Shown: positions 51,709 through 64,000 of the stretch, piece by piece
Layout: each line of letters opens with the position of its first letter
Numbering within the stretch: position 1 is the first letter of the stretch
Program-made: the position numbers and the translations under genes
The notes under the pieces: generated by a model
What the model was told of the DNA's origin: nothing
Databases searched by the model: none
Seen by the model: the letters and a program-made list of their open reading frames with translations, nothing else
NCBI RefSeq assembly: GCF_026914265.1
Contig: NC_069124.1
Location: 57,007,589-57,071,588, forward strand
Reading direction: 5' to 3'
DNA from: Mya arenaria
Taxonomy: Eukaryota > Mollusca > Bivalvia > Myida > Myidae
DNA: 64,000 nucleotides

Positions 51709-52056
51709 TATCACCGCATTCGGAGGTCCTCGGCCATTTTTATCGAATACAACCTCGGATGTATGCCGGTACATCAGTTAAAGAAGTTCGTAAATTTTTT
51801 AATTATAGCAATAATTAAAAGTAGTGTTTTAGAGTTGTATTTATTGATCTAAGTTTAAATTGATTGTCAGTGAAGTGTATCATTGTAAACATAATTAAGA
51901 TTTTCAAGAATTAAGTCATAAAGTTTAACTGCTAAATAAAACTACTACGCGATCTACTTGCAGCGGACTTAAAAGTACCTCTTTTTGAGTATGTAAACCA
52001 TCCAAAAACACCCGAGGGTGTTTTCGATAAAAATGACCGGGATTCCGAATGATATC
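51709..52056. mobile_element. Inverted-repeat element (MITE), ~350 bp
   Basis: The ends are imperfect inverted copies of about 50 bp. The left has 'cattcggaggtcctcggcc' and 'atttttatcgaatacaacct'. The right, read inward, has 'cattcggaatcccggtc' and 'atttttatcgaaaacaccct'. The middle is AT-rich and non-coding. No clear target duplication is visible, so the superfamily is open. Confidence 0.6.
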
Positions 52057-52839
52057 ACCGGTGTAGAATCAATTCAACTCCTCGATTAAGTTTTGCGTCT
52101 AGGATAAAAGCTTTCGTGTGTGTAAAAGATGTGCCAGTACACTTTTACAATCGCCATCGCACTTTATTAAATTTAAAACAGGAATATCATTGATGCAAAG
52201 CATCAAAGGGCACCGTGAATTAGTAGTGTAAAGTTAACAAATTCGTTGGAAATGAAGGACAAACGAATAATATTTTTTTAAAACGTAACGGCTCAGTCAA
52301 TGTTTAAAAAAATGCCGTTGGAACGTTACACTTAGAAGCGGACCGCGATGTATATTGTGATATCCGTATCATTCTTTCACCGGTTTCAATTATAAACACC
52401 ACGTGACTAATCTCGTCCAGTCAATGTGTATATTGCGATACGTATATCTTATTTTACGCAATATTCAAGTAATTTCAGATACGTAAGCAATCCTCATGCA
52501 TAAAGAATTTTCATTAACATGATATAAACGTTTTGTTATTAATCCGTTGTCATATTTAAGATTTTTATTACAGCTGAATGTTTTCTGACAGTATCATTTA
52601 TTCATTGGTTGCAAACGATGAAACAAAACAAAAGCTATTCAAGGCTACATGGATCTGATATTTAGAGTAAAAATGGATCAAACTTGATGCACTATTAAAA
52701 TACATAATATTATATTATACTTCTATTTTTGAGAGAATCAAGCATTGGCTTTAATTATTGTTAGATTTTCTTTGCATTATGTCTGTCATTGCCCGACATT
52801 GGGAAATTAAAGTATAGGCAAAGGTTAAAGCTGTAAAAT

Positions 52840-53941
52840 ATGAGTATCCGAGGAAAGCAAATATCGAGTTTGCGAAAGAATTGTAGGAATCTGCAATTGT
52901 GAATTCAATACACAACCAGACCAAGACAAACTGTTCATTTATGCTACCAAATGTACGGCAAATGTTAGTCGCACAAATGCATTTTGAAGGATGTGTTGAT
53001 GCTGCCATTGCAAAAGAGGTCATGCACATAAGGATCACTTATACACACGTATATGATCTTCCCTTGCAACTATCTCTTATACAATCGCAAAGTATCTATA
53101 CTCTAAGTCTAAATGGCAGTGACCTTTTTGAAAATAGTGTTCCAGGGATGGGACATACATTCGGCTTCTTGGTGATATTGAATGGTTTGAAATTGCACTG
53201 TATGTGGAAATGCAATAATAAGCGAACATGTTGAAGACTTGGATATTAGTAAAACTGTCATCACTGGTGTTTTAGATCTGAAAGAGTACAAAAGCCTTAC
53301 AAGAACTTCATATGTCCAAAGACGAGGAGAATACCTTGCCTGGGTTTAAAATTGAAACTCCAGACTTGCTAGAATTTTCTTAGAGGTTTTATATAATGCC
53401 TTAATGGATGTCTTACCAGTAAAACATACAAGGCAAATGCAAATTATTATAACACATGCTGAAAAGAAACATTCCGGTGTACATTGTAACACATACCTAA
53501 TTGTTTGTTTTTTGTTTTTTTTCATTTAGAGATCATCCGTCTGTCCTCGTTTAAATTCTGTGGAATACTTGAATTAAAGAAACTACTTTCGATGTGTTTT
53601 CAAAGAGTAATAAACTGTTTTAGTAATACAAATTAATCATCAAAAATTCCACTGATTGATATCATTGAGCAAGCAGTATCTTACCCCCAACGTAAACGGA
53701 CCACTATCATACCTGTAGGTTGAAATCAAATGCGTTGAATACAAATATGCGTGCACAAGTTTTCAGTTGTACCAGCTTCGAAAATGGAAATTATTGCCTC
53801 TTGTCAAATCATGTATGTATGAGTTCACGTTTTTGCTGTGTGAACTACTATGTGATGATTTCAAATCTGGTAATTTCCTTGGATTTCCACATGTTCGACT
53901 GTCAACTCCATGTATGCTGAAATATGCTACGTACATTTAAA
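52840..53941 (+). pseudogene. NLR copy B: decayed 3' fragment
   Basis: This aligns by eye with copy A from about 43620 to 44370 and then jumps to about 45410-45760, so roughly 1 kb of the solenoid is missing. Shared runs include 'tgttcatttatgct' and 'ggcacaaatgca'-type stretches and the C-terminal 'taccagcttcgaaaatgg'. Several stops and frameshifts break the frame, and the NACHT and N-terminal exons are absent. The similarity continues past the old stop through the AATAAA. It is a dead copy of a host gene, clearly older than copy C to judge by its divergence. Confidence 0.85.
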
Positions 53942-54389
53942 AACAAGAACATTTTATCTCATTAATATGTTTGTTCAAAATTTCGAAAATAAAACAACTC
54001 GGTATCATGATGATTTTATTGAATTTTGAAACTATAAAGAAAGTTCTAGACAGCACATTGCACAAAAATCATTGAACAGCATTTAGAGGAACTACTGACA
54101 ACCAGTTTTGCTCACTTTTAATGAAAAAAAATTGTCAGCGAAATTGAAAAAAGAGAGAAAATAACCTAAACATGAAAACAATTATTGAATCAAATTTGCT
54201 AAATTAATGTTTCAATTGCGATGAATCAGCTTAACATAATATCCAATTTCTTTTACAAACAATTCATCTCAATTCTCAATCTATATAAGCATGTAGCCTA
54301 GGTAGTATATATTGATATTTGTTAATATTTTCATTTATAGGTGTTCGCTTTACTCATTCTAATAATTATATTGTTTATTTACTGAACTA

Positions 54390-55275
54390 GGTCGACGGTA
54401 CAAAATAGTTTGTTGCTATGTGCCCGAAACGTTTTAACTTTGGACATTTTTGTATAGTTAAAAACTGTATATTGATAGTGTCTGCAATTTATTTACTTTT
54501 CACACGATGATAAGTATATTGTTAAATTATTAAACTTTGTAGACGGTACATGAATTTTTGGGTGTCTGCATTTTGTTATTATTTTCATATGTTAATAATA
54601 CTGTTGTTAAACTATTGAATAAAGTAGACAGTACAAATACGAATCTAAATGGGTCTGCAAATCTTGTTCTTTACTCATGTATATAGTTATCTTGTTCATT
54701 TATTGAACTTAGTAGACGGTACATGAACGTGAGTTAATGGTGTCTGCAATGTATTGAACATAGTAAACTGTACGTTTGTTAATGGTGTCTGTCTTTTTTA
54801 AACTTTTCACATGTTGATTATTATCTTGAAAAAATATTAAACTTTAGTTAGTAGAAAATACATGGACGTATCTTAATGGTGTCTGCAATTGTTGTAGTTA
54901 ATTCATTTTGATATATTGATCATTTATTGAACTCAGTGGACGGTACATGAATGTATGTTGATGGTGTCTGCATGTGTTTCTTACTTAACCATGCTAGTAG
55001 CTATATTGCTCATTTATCACACTTGAAAAACTGTACATGCATATAAGTTTATGGTGTCTGTAATATATTTACTATACTAATATCAACAGTTTTTTTATTT
55101 AAGGGATTTAGTAGCCGGTACACGAACGTATGTTGGCGGCGTCTGCAATTGTTGTACTTTTCACATGTTGATACTAATACTGTTGCTATTTGTAACTGGT
55201 TTAGTTAACAATGTTAATTCTTTTCATATATTTATCGAACTAGTTGACGGTACACGAACGTTTGATGAGGGTGTC
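54390..55275. repeat. 89-bp satellite array downstream of NLR copy B
   Basis: About ten diverged units of the family at 46170-48600, with cores such as 'gtagacggtacatgaacg' at about 54712 and 'gtagccggtacacgaacg' at about 55110. Spacing is irregular. It lies a few hundred bases past the copy B 3' end, the same layout as behind copy A. Confidence 0.85.
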
Positions 55276-56739
55276 TTCAAATGACAACACTAATTGTACT
55301 TTTGGCATACATCTCAAGTGTAAAATAAGTGTAGCATTAAATATATGTTAATGAGATGGATTTAGCCATTGATGTGACATGCACTATTTTTGAGTGTTAG
55401 ATATTATATGTCTGTTGAATATTTTATTTATTGAGATATATCTTAAATCACTCTATTATCTATTTTTTTAAATGCTGGTGTAACATGTAATACAGTAAAG
55501 TGCAATGCATATGATGTCTATTGAACTTTTTATGAAATTTCCTAGTAATGAGTTACACGAATAAGTGCAAATTTCTGTAATGTATTTCATTCGTCATATG
55601 ACAATGTAATATATTATTTTGAATATACATGTTTCCATCTGGCACCCGTAAGTTAGTGACCACGAAGCTACTTTATCGTCCGTACTTTTCATGAGCAATA
55701 CTAGTTGTAATATCTAAAACATAATAATATTCAAATCTCTATTATCATGGCAACATTTGAAAAACCTGTTTTCACATAATTATAGTATTATCATAATCTC
55801 AATTGTTTTTCTTTGCACTATGTTTTTTGTTGTAATTTCTGTAGGACCTCTCTCGTCGTCTATCAACAAGGATTGAAATGTGTTTTGTTCTGTGGCCGAT
55901 GCAATATTGAAAAAAAGACCCGTTGAATAAAGACCTCAGCGTACGTTTTTTGCTACACATATAGATGCAATTTGACCTCTTAAACTGAACTCTTTGAACA
56001 GTTTGACGTTCAGTTAAGTCAAATGACTTTAAAAACATTGTTGTTGGGTATTCTATTATTGTAAGTAAGTGTCAGATAAACCGAATTTAAAAGGGAAATA
56101 ACTCGTCCACACATATGTGTCTTGAAAGTGAACATCACTTTTTATGCATTAATATACCTTAACGCAAATAATCGGTGACCAAATGTTATCAGATAAAGTA
56201 ACAAAGATATATAACTACTAAAGCGAAATACTAAGGGGGTTTCTCGTACTATCTACAAATCGATTCAAGTTAGGCTCAGTGTCCAAATTCATTATGATTC
56301 ATCAGACACACACAGATACTAAGGAGTGCAGAGCCAATGCAGACCAAAACGTTCACCATTGTTGAAAAAGGTGTTATGTATATCTTTTAAATACTTGTAT
56401 TTATTATGAAGGCATATATTGTGAATAGCTAGTATTTCATTATTTTATAGAGCACTTAAACGTTAGTATTAAAAGCAAATCCGTGGTGGTATGGTAACGC
56501 TCTAGAACCTAATTTTTTCACCTCTGCTCATATCAGTGGGTCTATAAAACTGGGATACATTCTGTTAATCCCACTTCGGTAGATTTCTAGGCATTAACAC
56601 CCGGTCTAGAAATTTGAAGGTTCGAGCTTGGCATTGCGTGTTTTGAAGCTAGCCTGGCTAGTTTCGAGGACGTAGCTGGTTCTTTACAGAGACACCAATT
56701 AGGCATTTTCTTTTCCGAACATTCGATTATTATTATTTA

Positions 56740-56790
<51 letters not shown>

Positions 56791-57908
56791 TATTATTGAT
56801 AAACTGAAACCTTAGGTCTATTCCTAACGGGGTCAAGGTCGAATGTTACACTAGCGCAATAGCAAATACCTTGTGTTGTATAGTTTCTAAAATAATAAAA
56901 TGTATATTAAATAAAATGAAATTGTTGTGTTGGGTGAAGAGTATTAATTTAAGGTTCCTAAACCGGTCAGTTGCTACTAGATAAGTTTTGACCCCACAAT
57001 AATGGCTTGACCCCAACGCATCCAATTTGCAGTAATAGGGAGTTATTTTAAGAGGGTAATTCACACTTACTAACGGGTGAGGTAGATAAAGCCAAAGCTA
57101 AAAGATTACTTGTGAGCTCGGTCAAATTTAGGTGCACATCATCTTGATTATATCGGCGGGACTCAGATTTCCTATGTTATGGTATGATAGAACAGACAAG
57201 ACTTTGTCCAGTACATGTATATAGATATATACATGTCTGTTATCGGGTTGACCATCGGTTTAGTAGAATGCGATTGCATTGTTCAACAACTTCGTGCAGA
57301 TGATATTACTTAATCCGTGTGTATGTTGACAAATGATTAAAGCTGTGATGTAATCTCATAATACTGATTCATTGTTTATCCATATAATATAATAACATTT
57401 GAATTTTCCACCAATTAAACATTTCTGTGCAGACAGATAATTGCTTACTGTGACATTCCAACAGAAGGAAACACAACAGCTTCATTCATTTTATGTTGGC
57501 GACATTTCTTTTTTTAGTTAAGTAATATTATCAATTTATTTGATTAAAAACCGAATTACAGTTGACGGATACACAACTCAACACTCCATTGCCCCGCCTA
57601 AACCGTTTGAACAAAACACAACACTCTACCCCTTCCCCATTTTTACCAGTATCGAGAATTTTACTTTGAACTCTCAATCGCCGCTTAATCATTTCTGTTT
57701 TTTTATATTTGTTTTCGTATTTCTAAGGAACGTTCAACTCCTTTAGAGGCAGTCAATGAAAAAATCCGAAGTACGACTTCAGTTCAATAGTCAAAGGGAT
57801 TAGACACCAGATGGTCCTAATATCGACATATACTGTAACAGTTTGTCCTCAAAACAGGACCAGAATTGTCAACACGAGCTAGAATGAGGGCGATACTTCA
57901 TCATGTTT
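55276..57908. other. Intergenic, no gene seen
   Basis: AT-rich. It holds an ATT microsatellite (56725-56798). At 56490-56640 there is a weak pair of tRNA promoter-like boxes ('ggtatggtaacgc' and 'gaaggttcgagc'), too far apart for a tRNA. No exon can be supported. Confidence 0.4.
56725..56798. repeat. (ATT)n microsatellite
   Basis: An almost uninterrupted run of ATT with three small interruptions. Confidence 0.95.
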
Positions 57909-58186
57909 AAGGCTCGGTCACACCGCAAGAACTTTGCTGGAGCGTTCCTGGAGCGGTGAAAAAAATAATCACCGCTCGTTACCGTTCACCAGAAGTTGGC
58001 CCCCGTTAAGGCAACGCCGTATACGCTCGGCCACCGCTTATGATCCCTCCTACCGCTCCGAACCGCTAAGGCAACGCCCGTGTTTTCGATTTTTTTCCCA
58101 TTTTGTGTGCGGTGACGAGCGTTGTCGAAATTCGGTCCCCTCTCCCTACAGTTCAAGGAAAGTTCGGGCGGTGTGACCGGGCCTTT
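57909..58186. mobile_element. GC-rich short MITE
   Basis: The left end is AAGGCTCGGTCACACCGC; the right end read inward is AAAGGCCCGGTCACACCGC. Inside are repeated 'accgct' and 'aaggcaacgcc' motifs. About 278 bp, GC-rich within AT-rich DNA, and no coding frame beyond an 80-codon open run. The 'ggcccggtcacac' end is known from invertebrate MITEs; the superfamily is not decided. Confidence 0.7.
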
Positions 58187-60720
58187 ACACAATTAAAAAA
58201 TAAATTGCCGCTATCTTCCCGTTTACCCGTTTAAAATAGCGCATAATGCTTTCCCAGTTTATAGAATGTATATTTAATAAAAGAAAGTCACATGATTAAT
58301 ACAGATAATTATACCGATGCTATTTCTAAATTAACTCTGATTTACATGCTACGTGATTTACATGATTTACCCTATATTTTTCGAATTGGATATACGCAAA
58401 ACTTCCTAAGATACATGTATCGAAAGCGATGTGATACATTATTAATTAAGATTTAATGGGTTGTACACAGCAATATCAATTTTATGTTAGTTTTTGACAA
58501 TTTTGTTTTTGCAGTTGTATCATTTGGTGTCTAGTCCCTTTAACGACTTTCATACTAATAGCGAAATAACCTGTTAGCACTTAATTTTTTGCTAAAGAAG
58601 TCAGTGTCCTACTTGACCAAAATGATTATAGAATGATATCTTAAACAAGTTTAATAAGGCGGACACAAATGTTAAAAACTTATCAAGCATATCGTTAATT
58701 CAACAATACAGTACCAGCTTATGATATGTACGAGTAGGCAAGACAGATAACAGGTCCAGGTCTGTCTGCGTGAATTTTTATCAACTGCAGTTGACAGCAT
58801 ACATTAGGTAAGTACTTTTCTTGAAAGCAAGACATATCCATATTTAAGAATGAAAGCGTTGAACGCAATTAAAGGCTGTATGCGCGTCAAGCCTGATTGT
58901 CCTTTTTTACAATTCTGTAACAGGCAATAAAAAATAAGTGACCCCCCAAAACTGTAACCGATAAGTTCCTGCCATAACCTCAGAATACTCAATCAATAGG
59001 TAACGTAAATTGATTATAATTTAATGTAATAAGATAGTTTAGCAACTGTAACTGAAAAAACCTGTACGCACAAGGATTTATGGACATTAATGGATGTAAA
59101 TTTGCGTTTCGCTCTCAAAGAAGTACAGCAGTCATTGTAGGTTTTATTTAAGAAGATGTAAGAAACCATGGCACAAGTTATTGCGTCAGTGTGGATATAG
59201 GGCAGCGGCGATTCCTGGATCAACTCCGAGATATTAACTTTGGAGTGCAATACTTTAGACTAAACGGTTCATAAAGCGAATAGAACACATCATGACTGTG
59301 TAATTATATTTATAACAACAGGTATTTTAGGGACGTGAAATATTTTTCATAAGTTTGTTTTTAACGTATTCCGATACTGTGTAAAAACTATATATTGAGT
59401 GTTTTTTCTTCAACAATAAGTTAACGATTGTAAAATAACTACAACAAGCAAAACAACTTTGTTTAAAACCATAAACATGTAAGTGTAATTAATGGATGTT
59501 ATTAAGCATGCTCTTATACGTAAATTGCGCATATTCAATGGAGATAAGTTTATTAAAGTATATATCTCAAATTCTGACGTAGCAATTTATACAATATTTT
59601 TGATCACATTCAATCTTTAATTCCTTAACATGTTTATAAATCTAAGCGATTGAAAAGAATAGAAAATGTTTGAGAAAAATAAGATTTTTGCTGCAATTGT
59701 TCGCTGTGACCATATGTTGACAGCAAAATCAAAATACTGCATGTAGCAAAACACCTTTCCAATCATGAAATTTAAACTTCTTTAATTTAAAGATTTTTTT
59801 TGTATATTACCCGAACACATACAAAACCCCGTAGCATTTTGTGTTTAGTATTATTTCAAGATTGTTTTCACGAATGAAGTCAATCCCATGACTTGAGTTG
59901 TTGGCCGCACTTGTTGTTTTTCTCCAGGCTTTCGTTTTTTATATTTAAATTATTAATTAATTATTGTAATTTTGCCATCTGTATTCGTTTAATGGCCAAC
60001 GGTTATATTAATATATCGATTTGTCAATGCACATTGAACTAATGACGTTTTGTTTTTTTGAATATCAAAGTTTCAATACATGGTACACAGTGGTACACAA
60101 TCTGGGGCAGACGGTGAACCTGTACTGATATCAATGATTTACAATGATAGGCAATACATAATTTGTACTCTGTTCACTTGAGCAGTTATGCGCATGAACA
60201 GACCAAGATGTGCGGAGCATTCATTGCGACCAGCTTAATTTATGATTTTCTTGGAGTAAATATCTGATGGACGAAAAAGGTATGATCACTTGACTGTTGT
60301 ACTGTCTTGTACAATTGTGATGACTCTTAAAATTTCATTCGTCTTAAAGGTACTCACACATGTTTTAGGACTAAACAATTGTTTAGCGTAAGTGAGTACC
60401 TTTTAAAAAATTAAACACTTATTTTTTTGTAGGTTTAGGTATTGCAAACTTGTGCAAACCTGCAGAACACGTTTTAATCATACGTTTTTCACATGAAATT
60501 AAAATGCATAGCAGGAAAAAACCCATTTTAAACAGTATATTATAGTTATGGTTACAACATTGTTTCGACTTAAACAAAAATGCACGGAAAGTAAATACTG
60601 AAAAACATTGTTTATTCGAAATACTTGTAGGTTTTAATTATCAGAGTTGTTTTGTAGTATTTTGCAACAATCGGTGAACAAATGTGAATAACCAAAGTGC
60701 TAATGTGAGTTGCTTGTAAG
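58187..60720. other. Spacer and upstream region of NLR copy C
   Basis: AT-rich with no exon I can support. A small palindromic element lies at 60344-60406. The 300 bp before the copy C start do not resemble those before copy A, so the duplicated block seems to begin near the start codon. Confidence 0.4.
60344..60406. repeat. Small palindromic element
   Basis: Outer arms TTAAAGGTACTCAC and GTGAGTACCTTTTAA enclose an inner palindrome 'ctaaacaattgtttag' at 60371-60386. TTAA lies at both ends. It starts about 375 bp upstream of the copy C start codon. Confidence 0.7.
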
Positions 60721-63700
60721 ATGCCGGATTATAGAGACTTATGTCACACGCCAGGAAGTCAAAAATGGCTCAAATGTTGGATGGCCGTTTATATAACCAG
60801 AGAAGGCATTTTGCCCTTTGTCCGGGAAAAGATGACTGATCTTCATAAAGCATTCCTTGACATCATCGAGAAAGAGGGTTTACCTACATGTAGCAGCTGT
60901 TGTATTCCTAATGTTTTCAATTGTCCGACAAACGGGTTATGTAATGTGAAGAAAGGCCATTGCAATCTCCACAGTGCACCGGAGCTTATGTTTACGTTCT
61001 GTAAAGCGCATGATAGATTTAAGACCGAAATAGAAAAACAGAACCGCTCCAAACCATTCTGGATAAACTCAAAACCAGAAAAATGGTTTTCTTCTCCACT
61101 AGAGCTTGCTAAATGTTTTTTGCCAAAGGGTGAATACAGTGAAAAGGAATCTTTTGACGAACTGGACTTTAATGGATTACTTGCATTGGTTATCAAATGT
61201 AAAACATTTGAGACCTTGTTTCAAGCCAAGATGTCCGACAAGACAAATGTTTGCACAGAGGTAAGTTCAATTTATTCAGTAACTGTATGGCTGCATTATA
61301 GGTGCATTTTATTAAGACAATATGATTCATTTACATGTATACGAAATTTCCAACAATTTTGTCTTCAACATTTGCTTGTAAATAGGGAGTAATTTATGTT
61401 AGCAAGGGAATATTTAGGCAAATACTTTTAGAATAAAAACAGTTCATTAAACAGCTAATGAGTTTTAGACAAACAATAATGGGGTTTAACAAGGGAACTC
61501 GGTAGAACTCAGATTGAAATTAAATTAAAAGCATTAGTTAAATATGCAAAGATCAGTATAATTTATTCGAATTATCATCAAAATCATTTATAGAGTGCCG
61601 TCCAGTAAAGAGCAAATGATTTCATGAGCAAAACAGTTAATGACATAGCTAATGGATTGCTCTAAAGCAATAATTGGTGTTCAGGGTGATCTAGCTATTA
61701 CCATCTTGAATGCTTATCTTTATGCAGTGACAATACATACTTATATTTTGTATTTTTGTTTAATTGTTTATTTTCAGACTGGTGTAACGTTTGTTACAGG
61801 TCCGAGATCTAGTCAACAAAATCCGCCATTTCGAGAGAATCGATATACCAATGACGGACGTTGAACTTCAAGATACAATTGATAATATGATAAGGCTGCT
61901 TAGCGATCCAAAAGACCTTTCTAACAGAGAAGGGGTATTGCATGGTCTTAAACAGGTAAGCTTATCAATATTCGGATTTTGTTTTATGTAAAGCAGGTAT
62001 AACTTTATAACATTTTGCAATGTTTTGAAATGTAAAACCGCATGATATTCATTTTCAAAACTATCCAATGAATAACATAGTACGGTAAGAAAAAAACAAC
62101 AATACTCTCAAACGAGTACATAAATATATTATGTTAAATGAATTATTTGATATGTAAGATTCAAATAGGGTGTAAGTCTGAGACCATGTTTGTTTGGTAT
62201 GGAGTCACGACGATTTCGTGTTTATCTTTCAGCTGATACAATGTTTGGTAAATTCACTTCCTGTGTGTTTGCAAAACATCAACCATAACGAGTGCTATCT
62301 TAACTTCAGACACGTAAACATGTAGTCATTATTTGCTTAATACATTAATCAGAGGTCCTTGTATCACACTATTAGTTTTATAACTTTATTGATTGTTTTC
62401 GTTTAGCTTAAAAAAGACACATGTGTAATTTCAACTCGGGATGCTTTCAAAGGCCTTCAAGAAGCTTCCAAGAGTATAGATGAAGCAAAATTACACGCGT
62501 TACATTCTATTCAAAACGACATTAAAGAAATGCTTAATGTAGCCAAAGAAGAAGTTGAAAGTATTAAAGACAAAATTTTAAGCAAAGTCCGAGAGGAACG
62601 GGATACATCTATTGCAGCCATAAAAGAACAAAGAAAACAGGCTGTTGCAGACATAGAAAAGCGTTCAAAAGAACAAGACGAACGGGATCAATTATCCGAG
62701 ACGTCTTTTGAGGACAAAACTGATTCTTTAGAAGCATTTGCACATGTACAAGAACATAAGCTAGAAAGAATTGTCCACGATATCAAACGAGAAACAAAGG
62801 AAGCACGAACCAGATCAATGTACACACCAGAAGAACAGATACATAAAGGTATGAAGTGCTACCTCTAAAGTAATTGATAACTGCAATTTTCTTTACACAA
62901 TAAACTATTTTTTCACGATTAGTCAAATAATCCATCACGTCTACGCTTTTTTTGAACAAAGATTCAAAATACGGATTCGACTTCTTTATTGATTACCTTT
63001 ATATTATAAAAACCTCAGTTTAAGTGTTTGAACAAAATATTGTAATTAAGTATGTACTATCTGCTCACTATAAAGGGAACACTAGTCGTTCAGGCGAACT
63101 AACATTTAGTTATCAATATACATTTTTTCTTCACAAATAATTGCGTTTTATCTATATCATAATTATTGTAGAAACAAAGAGTACGTATCCTTGTTTTCAT
63201 ATACCTTTCAGATTTTCAATTGGAACTGATCAACTATCAAGAGAGAAAACATGGCTATCTTCAGCCAGTTGCGTTAGTTCCAGACATAAAAGTACCAATA
63301 GACTCCCTTTACGTAAACCCCGACGTTGCAACTGAAATAATTCCCGATAACAAAGATGATAGTCATGAAGTCCATTCTGAAAACGAATCCAGGAAAGTTA
63401 AATCTTTCAGAAATATGCTTTTCAAAGAAGGCGATGCTCTTCGAACTGTTTATGTTATAGGTGAGCCCGGAACAGGAAAAACTTTGTTCTGTTCTAAAAT
63501 AGTTTCATCTTGGTGTAAAGCGCAAAGAAGTGTTACCCCTCAGGAAAATAAAGACCAGATTGATTCAAATGATTGGGACAACGTGACGACATTTTTTGAT
63601 GAAGACACCTTAAGTTATTTTGAGTTTTTATTTTGTATATCTTTAGGTTATGCCAGTGATGCCGAATGTGATATTACTGAAATGATATCAAGTCAAATAG

Positions 63701-64000
63701 TTTCAGAACTTCCTGGAAGAAACATGTACAGCAGTGATGTTGTTGATGCAATCCTTATTTAAAAACGAACACTTGTTTTAATGGATGCACTTGATGAATG
63801 GAATCACCCAGATTCATGTAAACGCCAAAAAACTATCATTCCTCATTACATAGAAGGTAAGAATATGACAGTGTTGATCACTACACGCCCTTTGAAAGCT
63901 CCGATCATCGAAATTTAGTCCAGTAAGTAATGTTAGACTAACGCTTAAAGGTATAAGTTCTGTATCAGTTAGAGATTTTATTTATAACGTTACACAACTT
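60721..64000 (+). pseudogene. NLR copy C: young duplicate with broken NACHT exon (runs off window)
   Basis: Exons match copy A in length and phase: 60721-61260 (540), 61800-61955 (156), 62407-62848 (442), then 63212 onward. About 160 of the 180 residues of exon 1 equal those of copy A, and introns also align, so this is a recent segmental copy. The Walker A motif GEPGTGKTL is intact at 63463-63489. The frame then meets TAA at 63760-63762, where copy A has TCA, just before the Walker B segment. A 2-base deletion near 63907 shifts the frame further on. As read it would give about 563 residues: HEPN-like domain, coiled coil and half a NACHT. That shortened protein could still be made, so 'pseudogene' is an inference. 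Confidence 0.75.

Noticed and set aside
54120-55300. Continuation of the NLR fragment B as an expressed gene
   Set aside because: The sequence is satellite units and AT-rich DNA with no open frame.
56490-56640. tRNA gene
   Set aside because: Box A-like and box B-like motifs are about 120 bp apart and no cloverleaf can be drawn.

Overview
The window looks like nuclear DNA of a bivalve or close mollusc. It is AT-rich, the genes have many introns with clear GT/AG borders, and it carries a dispersed repeat family that I recognise from bivalve genomes. Three single-copy conserved animal genes fill the left half. The right half is a young, duplicating immune-type region. I saw no retroviral, LTR, Polinton-like or other capsid-bearing element and no reverse transcriptase. 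Every gene model was spliced by eye from frame, splice signals and remembered family sequences; no search was run.

Left part (1-28 kb): the 3' end of RBM26 on the + strand (1-3760), with repeats in its introns. A long repeat-rich spacer follows, with a 62-bp minisatellite at 7524-8972 and a TA-flanked MITE at 12034-12820. SLC10A7 is complete on the - strand (19002 down to 14024, nine exons). OBI1/RNF219 is complete on the + strand (19267-25246, seven exons). SLC10A7 and OBI1 are head to head, with 264 bp between start codons. RBM26 and OBI1 are also close neighbours on human 13q31, so this may be an old linkage.

Middle (28.5-34 kb): two small tandem genes for calmodulin-like proteins of 150 and 152 residues. 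Each has several weakened EF-hand loops. One intron holds a near-perfect 34-bp hairpin.

Right part (35-64 kb): a family of very large NLR-like genes. Copy A (35315-45759, four exons, 2,923 residues) has an HEPN-like N-terminus, a charged coiled coil, a NACHT NTPase and a divergent leucine-rich or beta-solenoid tail of about 2,000 residues. NACHT and tail lie in one 7.6-kb exon. Copy B (about 52840-53941) is a decayed 3' fragment. Copy C (60721 to the window end) keeps exons 1-3 but has an in-frame stop and a 2-base deletion in the NACHT exon. Copies A and B are each followed by the same 89-bp satellite family, so gene and satellite were duplicated together. This cluster is the likeliest place for undescribed biology: an intracellular sensor with an HEPN-like module, amplifying and decaying locally.
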